A stretch of 64,000 nucleotides of DNA from Haematobia irritans (lineage: Eukaryota; Arthropoda; Insecta; Diptera; Muscidae): NCBI RefSeq assembly GCF_050003625.1, contig NC_134398.1, forward strand, positions 83,763,983 to 83,827,982, in the 5' to 3' direction. The translations under genes were made by a program, and so were the position numbers. The notes under the pieces were generated by a model. The model ran no database searches. It had not been told where the DNA came from and saw only the letters and a list, made by a program, of their open reading frames with translations. This document shows positions 40,371-49,729 of this stretch, in pieces. Numbering within the stretch: the stretch's first letter is position 1; the number at the start of each line of letters is the position of its first letter.

Positions 40371-40442
40371 GCACCGTGGTGCAGTGGTTGCTACGTCTGA
40401 CTTGCACGCCAAGGGTCGTGGGTTCGATCCCTGCTTCGACCA
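40371..40442 (+). repeat. tRNA-like segment with Pol III boxes and T run (SINE head)
   Basis: GCACCGTGGTGCAGTGGTTG contains an A-box-like sequence, and GTGGGTTCGATCCCTGC contains a B box. CTTCGACCA ends it, followed by 9-10 T (a Pol III terminator) at 40446-40454. The acceptor strands do not pair, so this is not a functional tRNA gene. Fly SINE heads have this form. Confidence 0.7.
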
Positions 40443-41261
40443 AAGTTTTTTTTTTACATATATTCCAGATATGTTCGGAAGATTCCGAAAAAATGTTCAA
40501 CATTACATTGTAGTATATTAAATTTTGAACTGTAAAATGTGTCTTATTAAAGACCTAAAGTCAGAAAAGAACAGTGTTTGATATAAACGAAATGGACTGT
40601 GTTGTTGTTTCAAAAATAACTTTTTTTATTGAAAAAATAAAAATTTTGTAACAAACGAATTTTTTTGGTGATAAAAGTTTAAAATTTTCGAAGCAATTCA
40701 AAAAACTCTAACAAAAGAAAAACGTTTTCGGTACACGTTTTCCAAACGTTTTTTTTCTTTGCGTGTATAAGTACGATCGGCTAGTACATCAAAATTTTAA
40801 ATTTGAGTAACATTGGTTAATAAATAAGAGTACTATGGCCAAATTTGGAAATCGAGCGATGCATATATATGGAAGCTATATCTAAATCTGAACCAATTTG
40901 CATAATATTGTTACGAATTTGATAATTATAGATATAAGTTTATTTAAATTAGTTTCCGTTAATTTAAAATTCAAAATTGTAACGATAAAATTTCGTTATC
41001 ACTTGTTGGAATCATCTATTCATTTTCTAGTATTTTCCTGAATTTCTTTTATGTTCTTTTGTTTGCTTACCGAAATGTTAGTTCTTACTCTCTCATAGAA
41101 TAACAACCCCTTTGCTTTGTTATTTTGCTTTCTCATTTCATCTCATTGTCTATTGTCATTGTTGTTGTAGTAATGCGAGCATATATCTATGTGAGTGTGT
41201 ATGTGTTTGGCAGCCACCAGACGAATAACTTAATGGTCGTAGATCCTTCTAGCATTGTCTA

Positions 41262-41309
41262 AGAATGTTCTGGCGTTGCCAGAATATTGTAGTGCTACCA
41301 GAATGTTCT
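41262..41309 (+). promoter_or_regulatory. Paired GAAnnTTC palindromes (heat-shock-element-like)
   Basis: AGAATGTTCT at 41262-41271 and again at 41300-41309, with a weaker CAGAATATT between them. Each is a head-to-head pair of nGAAn units, the building block of HSF sites. A canonical element needs three units, so the function is a guess. Position is about 50-100 bp upstream of the predicted start. Confidence 0.45.
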
Positions 41310-41327
41310 CGTATTGCCACACCGTCA

Positions 41328-41363
41328 TATATAAAAGCGCTCGCATGCTGCTAACGAGTCAGT
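41328..41363 (+). promoter_or_regulatory. LTR core promoter: TATA box and TCAGT initiator
   Basis: TATATAAAA at 41328-41336 and the arthropod initiator TCAGT at 41359-41363. The spacing is 33 bp from the TATA start to the initiator A, as expected for Pol II. The R region would start at 41361. AATAAA at 41428-41433 can serve as the poly(A) signal in the 3' LTR. Confidence 0.75.
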
Positions 41364-41517
41364 CTTAATTAAAGCGTCAAACGAATAACTTCAGTGTGAA
41401 CGAATTGTAAAGTGTGAAGTCATAGTAAATAAATTGTAGATTGTCGTTATTTAAAAGAACTGTGTTTTAATTGTCGGGTAATTAAAAACGCTTAAATATA
41501 CATAAAAACGTAACAAT

Positions 41518-41535
41518 TGGTGTCGGAAGTGAAAT
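41518..41535 (+). other. Primer-binding site, tRNA-Leu-like
   Basis: TGGTGTCGGAAGTGAAAT, two bases after the 5' LTR. It resembles the complement of a tRNA-Leu 3' end with a few differences (from memory of fly tRNA-Leu). Confidence 0.6.
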
Positions 41536-41554
41536 AACGGAAAAAAAATCTACA

Positions 41555-44401
41555 ATGAAGTTTAATGAGCTTCGTGTGGAAGACTTAAAAAAGGAATTGA
41601 GCAAACTGGAGCTGCCGACAACAGGCAATAAGGCCCAGCTTCAAAAGCGTCTACTGGAAGAGTTTGAACGGCGTAATATGGACATTGCGACGCATGAGTT
41701 TGATTATAAGGAAGACATTGATGAATCAATACTCGTCAATACAAGCAGTGTAGAAACTCCATCTGTGGCTTCGAGTGTTGTGGATTACACATCAATGCTC
41801 AATGTTTTGAGCAAAATGATGGAAGCAAATTCTAGAAAAATGGAAGAAAAATTCGACGAAAATTCTAGAAAAATGGAAGAAAATTCTAGAAAATTGCAGA
41901 AAGAAAATGCCCTACAAATGGAAGCAAGTTCAAGAAAATTGGAAGAAAAATTCGACGAAAATTCTAGAATTCTCAATGAAAAACTACAACAAATTTCTGA
42001 AGGCATGGAAAAACGTGTGGACCATATAGAAAATCAAATTGTGGAATTGGATAAGAAAGTTCTTTCTGTGGATGAGAAAATTATGGTTCATGATGAGAAG
42101 TTTCTGCACATCGAGAAAAAAATGTCAGAGCTGGAAATTAAAGGTGGTCCAGTGCGCGTCATTGAGGGCTCAAAAATCAAAACTCCTGTTTTCGATGGCT
42201 CAACGTCATTTGATGTCTTCAAATTCCAATTCGAAATGGTTGCTTCTAGAAATTTGTGGAATGACGATGATAAAGCAATTGAACTTCTATTGGCATTAAA
42301 GGGCAATGCTGCTGATGTGATACAAAGCATTCCCGCTGCTTCTAGAAATAACTATAATGAAGTAATAGCGGCGCTTCAACGCAAGTATGGTGGAGAGCAC
42401 AAGCAAGACATCTTTAGAATGGAATTAAGAGGTAGAGTCCAGAAATCAAACGAGACTCTACAAGACTTTGCAACAGAAGTTGAGCGGTTGGTGCTACTGA
42501 CATACCCAGGAGAGAGTCACCCACTTGTGGACCGCATCAAAATTGAGACCTTTGTGAATGGCATTCGAGACCCTGAGATAAAATGTGCAACATATGCCGC
42601 ACAAAAAGCTACATTCACAGAAACAGTAACATTTGCACTTGTACAAGAGACTGCGAGATTGCTGGCACGGCCTCAAATTCACAAAGTACGCAGAGTAGAG
42701 ACCGAGTGTGAAGAATCGAAATCGGTCATTGAATTGGTAAAAGAGGCTCTAAAGCAGATAATGCAAGAAATGAAGCAGCGAGCAAATAAATCTAGAATGA
42801 AATGCTATAACTGTGATAAGGCTGGACATCTTTCCCGGGAATGTAAAGCGTGGCGTAAAACGTCGGGGTCAATCTCGCCATCTCCATTAAACAATAATCA
42901 GAAGAAGGCGACCACAAAGCCAAGCGACTCAAATTCAAATTTTGCGGATAATAGAAAAGGTGGCAAACAAGTTATTGATCAAGCCTTGACACGACGGCAT
43001 TGCAATGTAGAAAGCAGACGCTACTCGAAGGCTGAACCAAAGGAGACAGTTGTAAATGTCAGGCAGTTACACATCGAATCTGGCACAGACTGGTCAACAG
43101 AGCAACATAAAGATCCCATTCTGAGAAAAATTATTTCGGCAAAACAAGAAAATAAGAAACCCAGCAAGAAAGACATCGCAGCCGAAAGTCCACTTATGAA
43201 AGCATACTGGGCTCAATGGGATAGTTTAGTTCTAGTCAATGGATCCCTGCAACCTAAATGGGAAAGCGAAAATGGCAAGAGCAGCCGAAATTTGATCATC
43301 GTTCCAGATTCCAAAATAAGAGATGTTTTGGCGGAGTTCCATAATGGTCCCAGTGGAGGTCATCTGGGAATAACCAAAACCGCCGAGAAAGTGAAGCAAC
43401 GATTCTACTGGGTTGGATGCCAGAAATCAATTGCTGAATGGGTAGCCAATTGCGAGAAGTGCATGAAGGCGAAAGGTCCAACAAGGAAAAGTCGAGGTCC
43501 TAAGCAAGAATATAGACCAGGAGCCCCGTTTGAAAGAATAGCAATGGACGTGGCAGGCCCTTTCCCAGTAAGTGATTCTGGAAACCGTTATGTCCTTGTG
43601 GTCATGGATTACTTCAGCAAATGGCCGGAGGTGTATGCAATTCCAAACCAAGAAGCAAAAACGATTGTGGATGTTGTCAACAAAAACTGGATATGTCGCT
43701 ACGGTGTGCCGTCCGAGATTCACTCAGACCAGGGAAGAAATTTTGAATCGGCCATATTCAAAGAGATGTGTGAATCCCTTGGTATCAAGAAAACGAGGAC
43801 TACACCATTACATCCACAATCCGATGGCATGGTAGAAAGGTTTAATCGCACTCTGGAGGAACATCTTCGAAAAGAAGTGGACAACGGCCAGAGGGACTGG
43901 GACGAGCATATACCAAAGTTTTTGCTGTCGTATAGATCTGCCATTCATGATTCCACCTCTCGAACACCGGCCAATGTTCTATTCGGAACTGAGTTGAAGT
44001 TGCCTGGTGATCTGATATTCGGTGCTAAACCTAATGAGCTCGCCATGGAAGAAAACAGAAACGACATCCCAACCACTTTCGGTGAAGTTCACGAATCAGT
44101 GCGCAACAAAATAAAAATGGTCAGCAACAGAATGAAGGCGAGATACGATCGTGCTGTAAATACTGAGGGCTTCCAAGAAGAAGAATTGGTTCTGCTATTT
44201 AACCCGCCACGAAAGAAAGGATTGTGTCCTAAACTGCAAACACAGTGGGAAGGCCCATACAAAGTCATCAAGAAGATCAATGATGTTGTATACCGGATTC
44301 AGAAGGACGACAGCCCTAGATCAAAGATGAAAGTTGTACATCTGGAACGATTGGCTCCTTACGGAACAGGTTCTGTGCCTGTTCGGGACGAACAGGCTTA
44401 A
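41555..44401 (+). CDS. Gag-integrase fusion protein (948 aa) lacking protease, RT and RNase H
   Basis: Single open frame from ATG at 41555 to TAA. Residues about 5-38 form a SAP-type DNA-binding motif (VEDLKKELSKLELPTTGNKA). Residues 85-200 are a coiled coil with repeated ENSRKMEEKF-like units. Residues about 215-330 are a retrotransposon gag capsid region (FDVFKFQFEMVASRN, RMELRGRVQKSNETLQDFA). A CCHC knuckle is at C417, C420, H425, C430. Then, where protease and RT are expected, only ALTRRHCNVESRRYSKAE appears, which looks like the tail of RNase H. The integrase follows: zinc domain (HLGITKTAEKVKQRFYW, CEKC), core D665, D725 and E761 (D,D-35-E), and a C-terminal GPY/F-like region (WEGPYKVIKKINDVVYRI). 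The deletion kept the frame. It could form particles and integrate, but depends on other elements for reverse transcription. Confidence 0.93.
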   Translation: MKFNELRVEDLKKELSKLELPTTGNKAQLQKRLLEEFERRNMDIATHEFDYKEDIDESILVNTSSVETPSVASSVVDYTSMLNVLSKMMEANSRKMEEKFDENSRKMEENSRKLQKENALQMEASSRKLEEKFDENSRILNEKLQQISEGMEKRVDHIENQIVELDKKVLSVDEKIMVHDEKFLHIEKKMSELEIKGGPVRVIEGSKIKTPVFDGSTSFDVFKFQFEMVASRNLWNDDDKAIELLLALKGNAADVIQSIPAASRNNYNEVIAALQRKYGGEHKQDIFRMELRGRVQKSNETLQDFATEVERLVLLTYPGESHPLVDRIKIETFVNGIRDPEIKCATYAAQKATFTETVTFALVQETARLLARPQIHKVRRVETECEESKSVIELVKEALKQIMQEMKQRANKSRMKCYNCDKAGHLSRECKAWRKTSGSISPSPLNNNQKKATTKPSDSNSNFADNRKGGKQVIDQALTRRHCNVESRRYSKAEPKETVVNVRQLHIESGTDWSTEQHKDPILRKIISAKQENKKPSKKDIAAESPLMKAYWAQWDSLVLVNGSLQPKWESENGKSSRNLIIVPDSKIRDVLAEFHNGPSGGHLGITKTAEKVKQRFYWVGCQKSIAEWVANCEKCMKAKGPTRKSRGPKQEYRPGAPFERIAMDVAGPFPVSDSGNRYVLVVMDYFSKWPEVYAIPNQEAKTIVDVVNKNWICRYGVPSEIHSDQGRNFESAIFKEMCESLGIKKTRTTPLHPQSDGMVERFNRTLEEHLRKEVDNGQRDWDEHIPKFLLSYRSAIHDSTSRTPANVLFGTELKLPGDLIFGAKPNELAMEENRNDIPTTFGEVHESVRNKIKMVSNRMKARYDRAVNTEGFQEEELVLLFNPPRKKGLCPKLQTQWEGPYKVIKKINDVVYRIQKDDSPRSKMKVVHLERLAPYGTGSVPVRDEQA

Positions 44402-44412
44402 GCGGGAGGCAG
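44400..44412 (+). other. Polypurine tract
   Basis: AAGCGGGAGGCAG immediately before the 3' LTR. It overlaps the stop codon region of the ORF. Confidence 0.7.
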
Positions 44413-45015
44413 TGTTACGAATTTGATAATTATAGATATAAGTTTATTTAAATTAGTTTCCGTTAATTTAAAATTCAAAATTGTAACGATAAAATTTCGT
44501 TATCACTTGTTGGAATCATCTATTCATTTTCTAGTATTTTCCTGAATTTCTTTTATGTTCTTTTGTTTGCTTACCGAAATGTTAGTTCTTACTCTCTCAT
44601 AGAATAACAACCCCTTTGCTTTGTTATTTTGCTTTCTCATTTCATCTCATTGTCTATTGTCATTGTTGTTGTAGTAATGCGAGCATATATCTATGTGAGT
44701 GTGTATGTGTTTGGCAGCCACCAGACGAATAACTTAATGGTCGTAGATCCTTCTAGCATTGTCTAAGAATGTTCTGGCGTTGCCAGAATATTGTAGTGCT
44801 ACCAGAATGTTCTCGTATTGCCACACCGTCATATATAAAAGCGCTCGCATGCTGCTAACGAGTCAGTCTTAATTAAAGCGTCAAACGAATAACTTCAGTG
44901 TGAACGAATTGTAAAGTGTGAAGTCATAGTAAATAAATTGTAGATTGTCGTTATTTAAAAGAACTGTGTTTTAATTGTCGGGTAATTAAAAACGCTTAAA
45001 TATAAAAACGTAACA
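44413..45015 (+). repeat. 3' LTR
   Basis: 603 bp, near-identical to 40909-41515. It ends in TAACA before the ATAT duplication. Confidence 0.95.
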
Positions 45016-46003
45016 ATATTTTGCGGGTTTGATTAATACCACAAAAGGTTACCTTGTGCAAGATTTGAGTACGATCAGTTAAGAAATGAGGCCTGTATGG
45101 TCAAACATAAGTTTATTAGGGGCGAATTTTCCAAAATCGGGTGATACATATATGGGAGCTATATCTACATCTGAACCGATTTCGATGAAATTTTGCACAT
45201 ATAGTTAGTACTATAGAGGACTGGATCTAGCCAACTTTTAGTAAGATCGGTTAATAAATAAGGGTTCTATGACCATATTTGGGATAATCGGGCTATACAT
45301 ATATATGGGAGCTATATCTAAATCTGAACCGATTTCGATGATTTTTTGCACATATAGTTACTGCTACAGAAGACTACATTTAGGCAAATTTGGGTACGAT
45401 CGGTTGATAAATAAGGGTTTTATGGCCAAATTTGGCAAAAGCGGGCGATACATATATATGGGAGCTATAGCTAAATTTGAACCGATTTCGATGATTTTTT
45501 GCACATATAGCTAGTGCTATAGAAGACTATATATATTTAGCCAACTTTGAGTAAAATCGGTTGATAAATAAAGGTTTTGTGGCCAAATTTGGGAAAATCG
45601 GGCGATACATATATATGAGAGCTATATCTAAATCTGAACCGATTTTTTGAAATTTTGCAGATTTGAAGGGCGATGGAAAATATTACCTCTTGCCAAATTT
45701 GGTGACGATCCGTTTGAAAAAACGCGCAACGTGACCCCATTTGTCGAAATCGGGCGATACATATATATGGGAGCTATATCTAAATTTGATCCGATTTCTT
45801 CCAAATTCAATAGCGTTCGTCCTTGTGCCCAAAAAGCTCCCTGTACCAAATTTCATCAAAATCTGTTAATAATTGCGACCGGAATCCTGTGAACAACAAA
45901 TACATGGGCAGACGGACGGACGGACACCAAGCGCTAGATCGACTCAGGAGGTGATTCTGAGTCGAACGGTATATATTTTATCTAAATCTAGATGGTACAC
46001 TAA

Positions 46004-46125
46004 TGACCAGTTTCTCAATGTTTTTTTTATTAAACAGCGATAAAACAGCTGATCCCATACAAAAATTTTACTAACCGGAGGTCTATCCTCCGGTTAAAAT
46101 TAATCGGAGGATGAGAAACTGGCCA
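46004..46125. mobile_element. Family K MITE, copy 1 (122 bp)
   Basis: Inverted ends TGACCAGTTTCTCA and TGAGAAACTGGCCA. TAA is on both sides, a PIF/Harbinger-type target. The second copy is at 49365-49489. Confidence 0.85.
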
Positions 46126-46166
46126 TAAGTGTGTAAATATAACCAGATGGTTAGATGGTACACTAA

Positions 46167-46388
46167 CCCTCATTTTCATGAAGCTCCGTTAGTGCTACGT
46201 TAGCTAACGAACTTCTAAACCGTGCTATGTATTTACATATCTGCCATCTTGCATATATATTCCATATGCCAGTTAGAAACTTAACTGCTGAAATTTTTTC
46301 AGTTAAAATTAACCAGAGAAAATATATTTTCATTTTTCTTTCTGTTAACTGGCAGTTAAAGTCTAACGGAGCTACTTGAAAATGGCCG
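46167..46388. mobile_element. Family L MITE (222 bp)
   Basis: Ends CCCTCATTTTCATGAAGCTC and, inverted, GAGCTACTTGAAAATGGCCG. TAA is on both sides (46164-46166 and 46389-46391). Confidence 0.8.
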
Positions 46389-46391
46389 TAA

Positions 46392-46824
46392 GTGTGTAAA
46401 TATAACCATAGCGATAGGCGGTAGGCGAACACTTATTTACGTGTATTTCTTATGGGAAGCCCAAAATCCGCGACGGAATACCGTGACGGCTAGCGGCGTG
46501 TCGCTAAATTAAAACTTATTCTAACTCCTTGGCGAAAACTGGTATAGTGTTGCCATCGCTTATCAATTTTTTTAACTCACCATTAGGAATATCTGTTGCC
46601 TGGACACGTGTAGATTATTTTTTCTTGAAATAACTCAACAAATAACAAGCCATTGTATGTTTTTATTCAACTTCATTGTTTAATATTGTCAAAGCGTGCT
46701 GTATTGACAACAAAAACGCTAGGAAACGTAAAAAAGGGAATTATTCGCCGTCAAGCTTATTGTATTTGCCGTTGCGGCAAAAATGTTTCGCCTACCGCCT
46801 ATCGCTATGGTTATATTTACACAC
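46392..46824. mobile_element. Family M MITE with a 38-bp perfect inverted repeat (433 bp)
   Basis: Left end GTGTGTAAATATAACCATAG and onward to GGCGAA at 46429. The right end is its exact inverse (46787-46824). TAA flanks both sides, the left one shared with Family L. An internal block (ATTAGGAATATCTGTTGCCT near 46582) recurs just outside the right end at about 46835. Confidence 0.85.
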
Positions 46825-46827
46825 TAA

Positions 46828-47714
46828 CTCACCACTAGGAATTGCTGTTGCCTGGACACCGTCAAACTTATGGCGTTTCCCAATAAACACAAACGTTTGA
46901 AAAATACTAAAATTCAATAATTTTTCAAACATTTTTTCAAAGGATTAGGGTAATATTCAAGTTGAGAAATTGTTGAGAAAATCGCGTTCTCAACAAAAAA
47001 CAGACATTACCCTCAACAGTAAAATTCAACACAATAGCAATAATTTCTCAATTGTAATCCTCAAATTGAAATGCATCGCTACTCAATAATTTCTCAAACA
47101 TTTTTCAACGTGAGAAAAATAAAAAACTAGCATTGTTGCGAATCCTTTCAAACCACAATTTGTATGAAAGTCGATCCTAGTTCTAACTGAAAGTCAATAC
47201 TAAATTTCTAGTGATTTTGTAAATTTTATTATTTTTTTCGTTAACAAATATAATAATCTTAAAAATAACATTAATAATATATAAAAATAATAATATAATA
47301 CCAATCAAAATGTAATTATCTTATTAAACGTATTAATAAATAAAACTATGAATACAACTTTAAATATCTTAAACATTTTTACATGTATAATTCCATTTCC
47401 TCCATAATGTTGGTGTCAAATAACTATTAATTAATATGCTAGCAATTTGAAATAATTACTATCGAGGAACTTGCTGGCTTGTGTGTTAGAATAGATTCCA
47501 GCAAGAGGAAATCACAAAATATCAACCTGATGACGGGATGTAAATTAATGTAATGCACATTTTCATCCAGAAGTTCTTGATATAGGAATTGTTGCACTTT
47601 GTTTTAATTGGTTGCACTTTGTAAGTTTTCTGAAAACTTTTCTTTGTTGTTTCCTTCATTGGTTTTTCATCGGCCAACATCTTCCAAGAATATACCATCC
47701 AATGATATTAGTGA
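46828..47714. other. AT-rich region, possible old MITE, no gene
   Basis: A segment from about 46935 (CAAAGGATTAGGG) to 47155 (GCGAATCCTTTCAAA) is rich in TTGAGAAATT words and has weakly inverted borders. The rest (47160-47714) is AT-rich with nothing recognisable. Confidence 0.4.
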
Positions 47715-47724
47715 GTGTTTGCTA

Positions 47725-48760
47725 TAGTTCAAAAACTACCTACAATTTAAAACTTTTAAAGTTAAAATCAATGGAAATATTAGCCAAGAAATGCCTGTAA
47801 CCTGCGGTGTACCACAAGGGTCAAAACTCGGTCCCATATTATACCTTATATACCCAAACGAGATGACATTAATTAAAAAAAAGTAAATTATTTGCGTATG
47901 CTGATGATACGGCTGTTTTAGTTGCGCACACAAATCTTGAACAAGCACAATTAATAATGCAATCAGAGCTCAACATATTAGCCAGATGGTGCCACGACAA
48001 TGGTCTAATAATCAACACTGAGAAGACTAAAATGCTTCATATCAGACTTCCCAGCATACCAGCATCGAACATTACGGTTAAATTTCAGAAAACTGAATGC
48101 CTTCATAATAACTTAACCTCAAATAATAACGATGATTGTAAAGAGACTGTCGAAGTAGTGGAAACAATTAAATATCTAGGAGTTATAGTGGACCAGCATA
48201 TGACGTGGAAGACTCAAATTCTAACTCTAAATAGTAAACTTCGGAAGGCGGCATATGTTTTCTTTCATCTCAACAACTGTGCCCCTGCAAATGTTACTAA
48301 GCAAGCGTACTTTGCGCTTGTTGAATCCCAATTACGTCATGGTATAACGGCATTCGGAGCAGTACAATATGGCAGAATCTTACAACAAACGCAGAATAGA
48401 ATTATTGGGATTTTAATAAAGAACAAACACAATCAAGGTGAAAACAGACAACAAGGAATCAGTATTCAGAGCTTTGCCAAGCAAAACAACTTTATGAATT
48501 TGAAAAACCTATACAAGTCGACAATTTTGAACGAATTTTGTGAAGATAAATTACTGATACCGATACAACATGCATATAATACCAGAAGAAGAGAAGCGGG
48601 AAAATTTCATGTACCTGCATTTAGGAACAACTACGGAAAGAATTCCCTAAGCGTACAATTGCCAAGAATATTCAATTCAATGCCAGTAGAGATTGTCGAG
48701 ATACGGAACGTTTTCAGACGAAAGAAGAAAATAAAAGAGTACCTAATATCAATGCAATGA
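47725..48760 (+). pseudogene. Non-LTR reverse transcriptase C-terminal part (5'-truncated LINE)
   Basis: The frame upstream reads FKVKINGNISQEMPVTCGVPQGSKLGPILYL (motif 4), then shifts in an A run near 47875-47885. The second frame continues with FAYADDTAVLVAHTN (active site), ARWCHDNGLIINTEKTKML and KYLGVIVDQHMTW, and a C-terminal region ending LPRIFNSMPVEIVE and KEYLISMQ. The block AYNTRRREAGKFHVPAFRNN belongs to CR1/Jockey-superfamily ORF2 tails. There is no RNase H. Truncation inside the RT, one frameshift and an otherwise open tail suggest moderate age. Confidence 0.85.
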
Positions 48761-49364
48761 AGGAATATAATTCCGAATTTATATACTTTTTTTTATTTTA
48801 ATTTATATAAAAAATACAAAAAAAATATTGTAGCTAAATATCATATTTGTTAATTAATTTATCTAATAGTAGTATATAATAATTTACTCAATAATCCCTG
48901 CATACAAGTTTCTAAACTTCGCGGGGTTGAATTAATTTTTGTTGAATCTTATTTTTGTTGAATAAAATAAAAAAAAATAAAATATGGGGTGGGCAGCCAT
49001 TTGAGACAATATCACCTTAGTTGGCCGAAATTTAAACAGGCGTTAGAATTTAAAAAAAAAATCATATCGGTCAAAAGAAAAAAGGTATCCAATCCCGGTT
49101 CATTTATTTATCGTTATTATATTGTTTCATTATATTTTTTAAATTTTGGATTTAAATGGTACTAAAAGTAATTTGTATATCCTCTATCCTATCCTATATC
49201 CTATCTATCTATCTCAACCACGAACTGCTTACAGAATTCAGCCAGTAATAAAACCTGAAACGAAACTAACAATATTTATTAATAATTTTGCAATTACACT
49301 TAATAAAACAACTAAAACTAATCGATCAACTATATATACTAAATATTCTATATTAAAATACTAA
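48761..49364. other. LINE 3' UTR and AT-rich flank
   Basis: AT-rich with a short TATCC/TATC simple repeat at about 49180-49213. No gene. Confidence 0.5.
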
Positions 49365-49489
49365 TGGCCAGTTTCTCATCCTCCGATTAATTTTAACCGG
49401 TGGATAGACCTCCGGTTAGTAAAATTTTTGTATGGGACAGCTGTTTTATCAACACGACAAATAATAACAAGACATTGAGAAACTGACCC
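49365..49489. mobile_element. Family K MITE, copy 2 (125 bp), inverted relative to copy 1
   Basis: Ends TGGCCAGTTTCTCA and TGAGAAACTGACCC, TAA on both sides (49362-49364 and 49490-49492). Confidence 0.85.
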
Positions 49490-49729
49490 TAATACTACAT
49501 TTTATATGTTTTTCCATTATTTCACACTATCTCTACAACAACAATCAAATTTATATATTATTTTACGCCTTTTCATCAACACGAATATCCATTTTAAAAT
49601 ATTTAATGCTTAATAACATTTATACAAAACTCTGCTATATACATTAAAAGAAATCTCTTCACTTGAATTATTGCCAATCGAATTAGTTTTCATCTAAGGG
49701 CATAATACAAGAAAATTTGGAAATTCAAA

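Larger units (their letters stand above)
39859..40768. mobile_element. 910-bp TIR element with 7-bp target duplication and two tRNA-like segments
   Basis: Ends TACACGCAAAAAAATAA and the inverse TTTTCTTTGCGTGTAT. AAGTACG is on both sides (39852-39858 and 40769-40775). A 7- to 8-bp duplication and short TIRs suggest a hAT-like non-autonomous element, but this is tentative. Repeat H at 30286-33420 shares an internal block with it. Confidence 0.75.
40909..41515 (+). repeat. 5' LTR
   Basis: 607 bp, TGTTACG...CGTAACA. It carries a TATA box, an initiator, a poly(A) signal and two GAATGTTC palindromes. Compared with the 3' LTR the only difference I see is TATACATAAAAA versus TATAAAAA near its end. 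Confidence 0.95.
40909..45015 (+). mobile_element. Non-autonomous gypsy-type LTR retrotransposon encoding a Gag-integrase fusion
   Basis: A 4107-bp element with LTRs 40909-41515 and 44413-45015. They begin TGTTACG and end CGTAACA and are nearly identical (one 4-bp indel seen). ATAT flanks both sides (40905-40908 and 45016-45019). A primer-binding site follows the 5' LTR and a purine tract precedes the 3' LTR. The only gene is a single open ORF of 948 codons that passes from gag straight to integrase. Intact signals and LTR identity point to recent transposition, with protease, RT and RNase H supplied from elsewhere. Confidence 0.95.
38848..45985 (-). mobile_element. Family A element, copy 4, heavily interrupted
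   Basis: Left end CAAGTAAGTAAAGTAGAAAG with hairpin AGTCGGGCGGGCCCGACT. Family A monomers reappear at 39815-39858, 40769-40908 and 45016-45880, each side of nested elements joining up in sequence. The (GACG)n remnant and the CTAGATCGACTCAGGAGG-type block near 45900-45965 mark the other end, where the terminal GGGTAT is degenerate. The stretch 39026-39790 is a further, unidentified insertion. Confidence 0.65.

Noticed and set aside
40371..40442. Functional tRNA gene
   Set aside because: A and B boxes and a T run are present, but the acceptor ends do not pair and no clean anticodon arm forms. A SINE or tRNA-derived repeat is more likely.
46944..47155. Defined MITE with ends CAAAGGATTAGGG and GCGAATCCTTTCAAA
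   Set aside because: The inversion is too weak and no target duplication is visible, so it is kept only as a remark.
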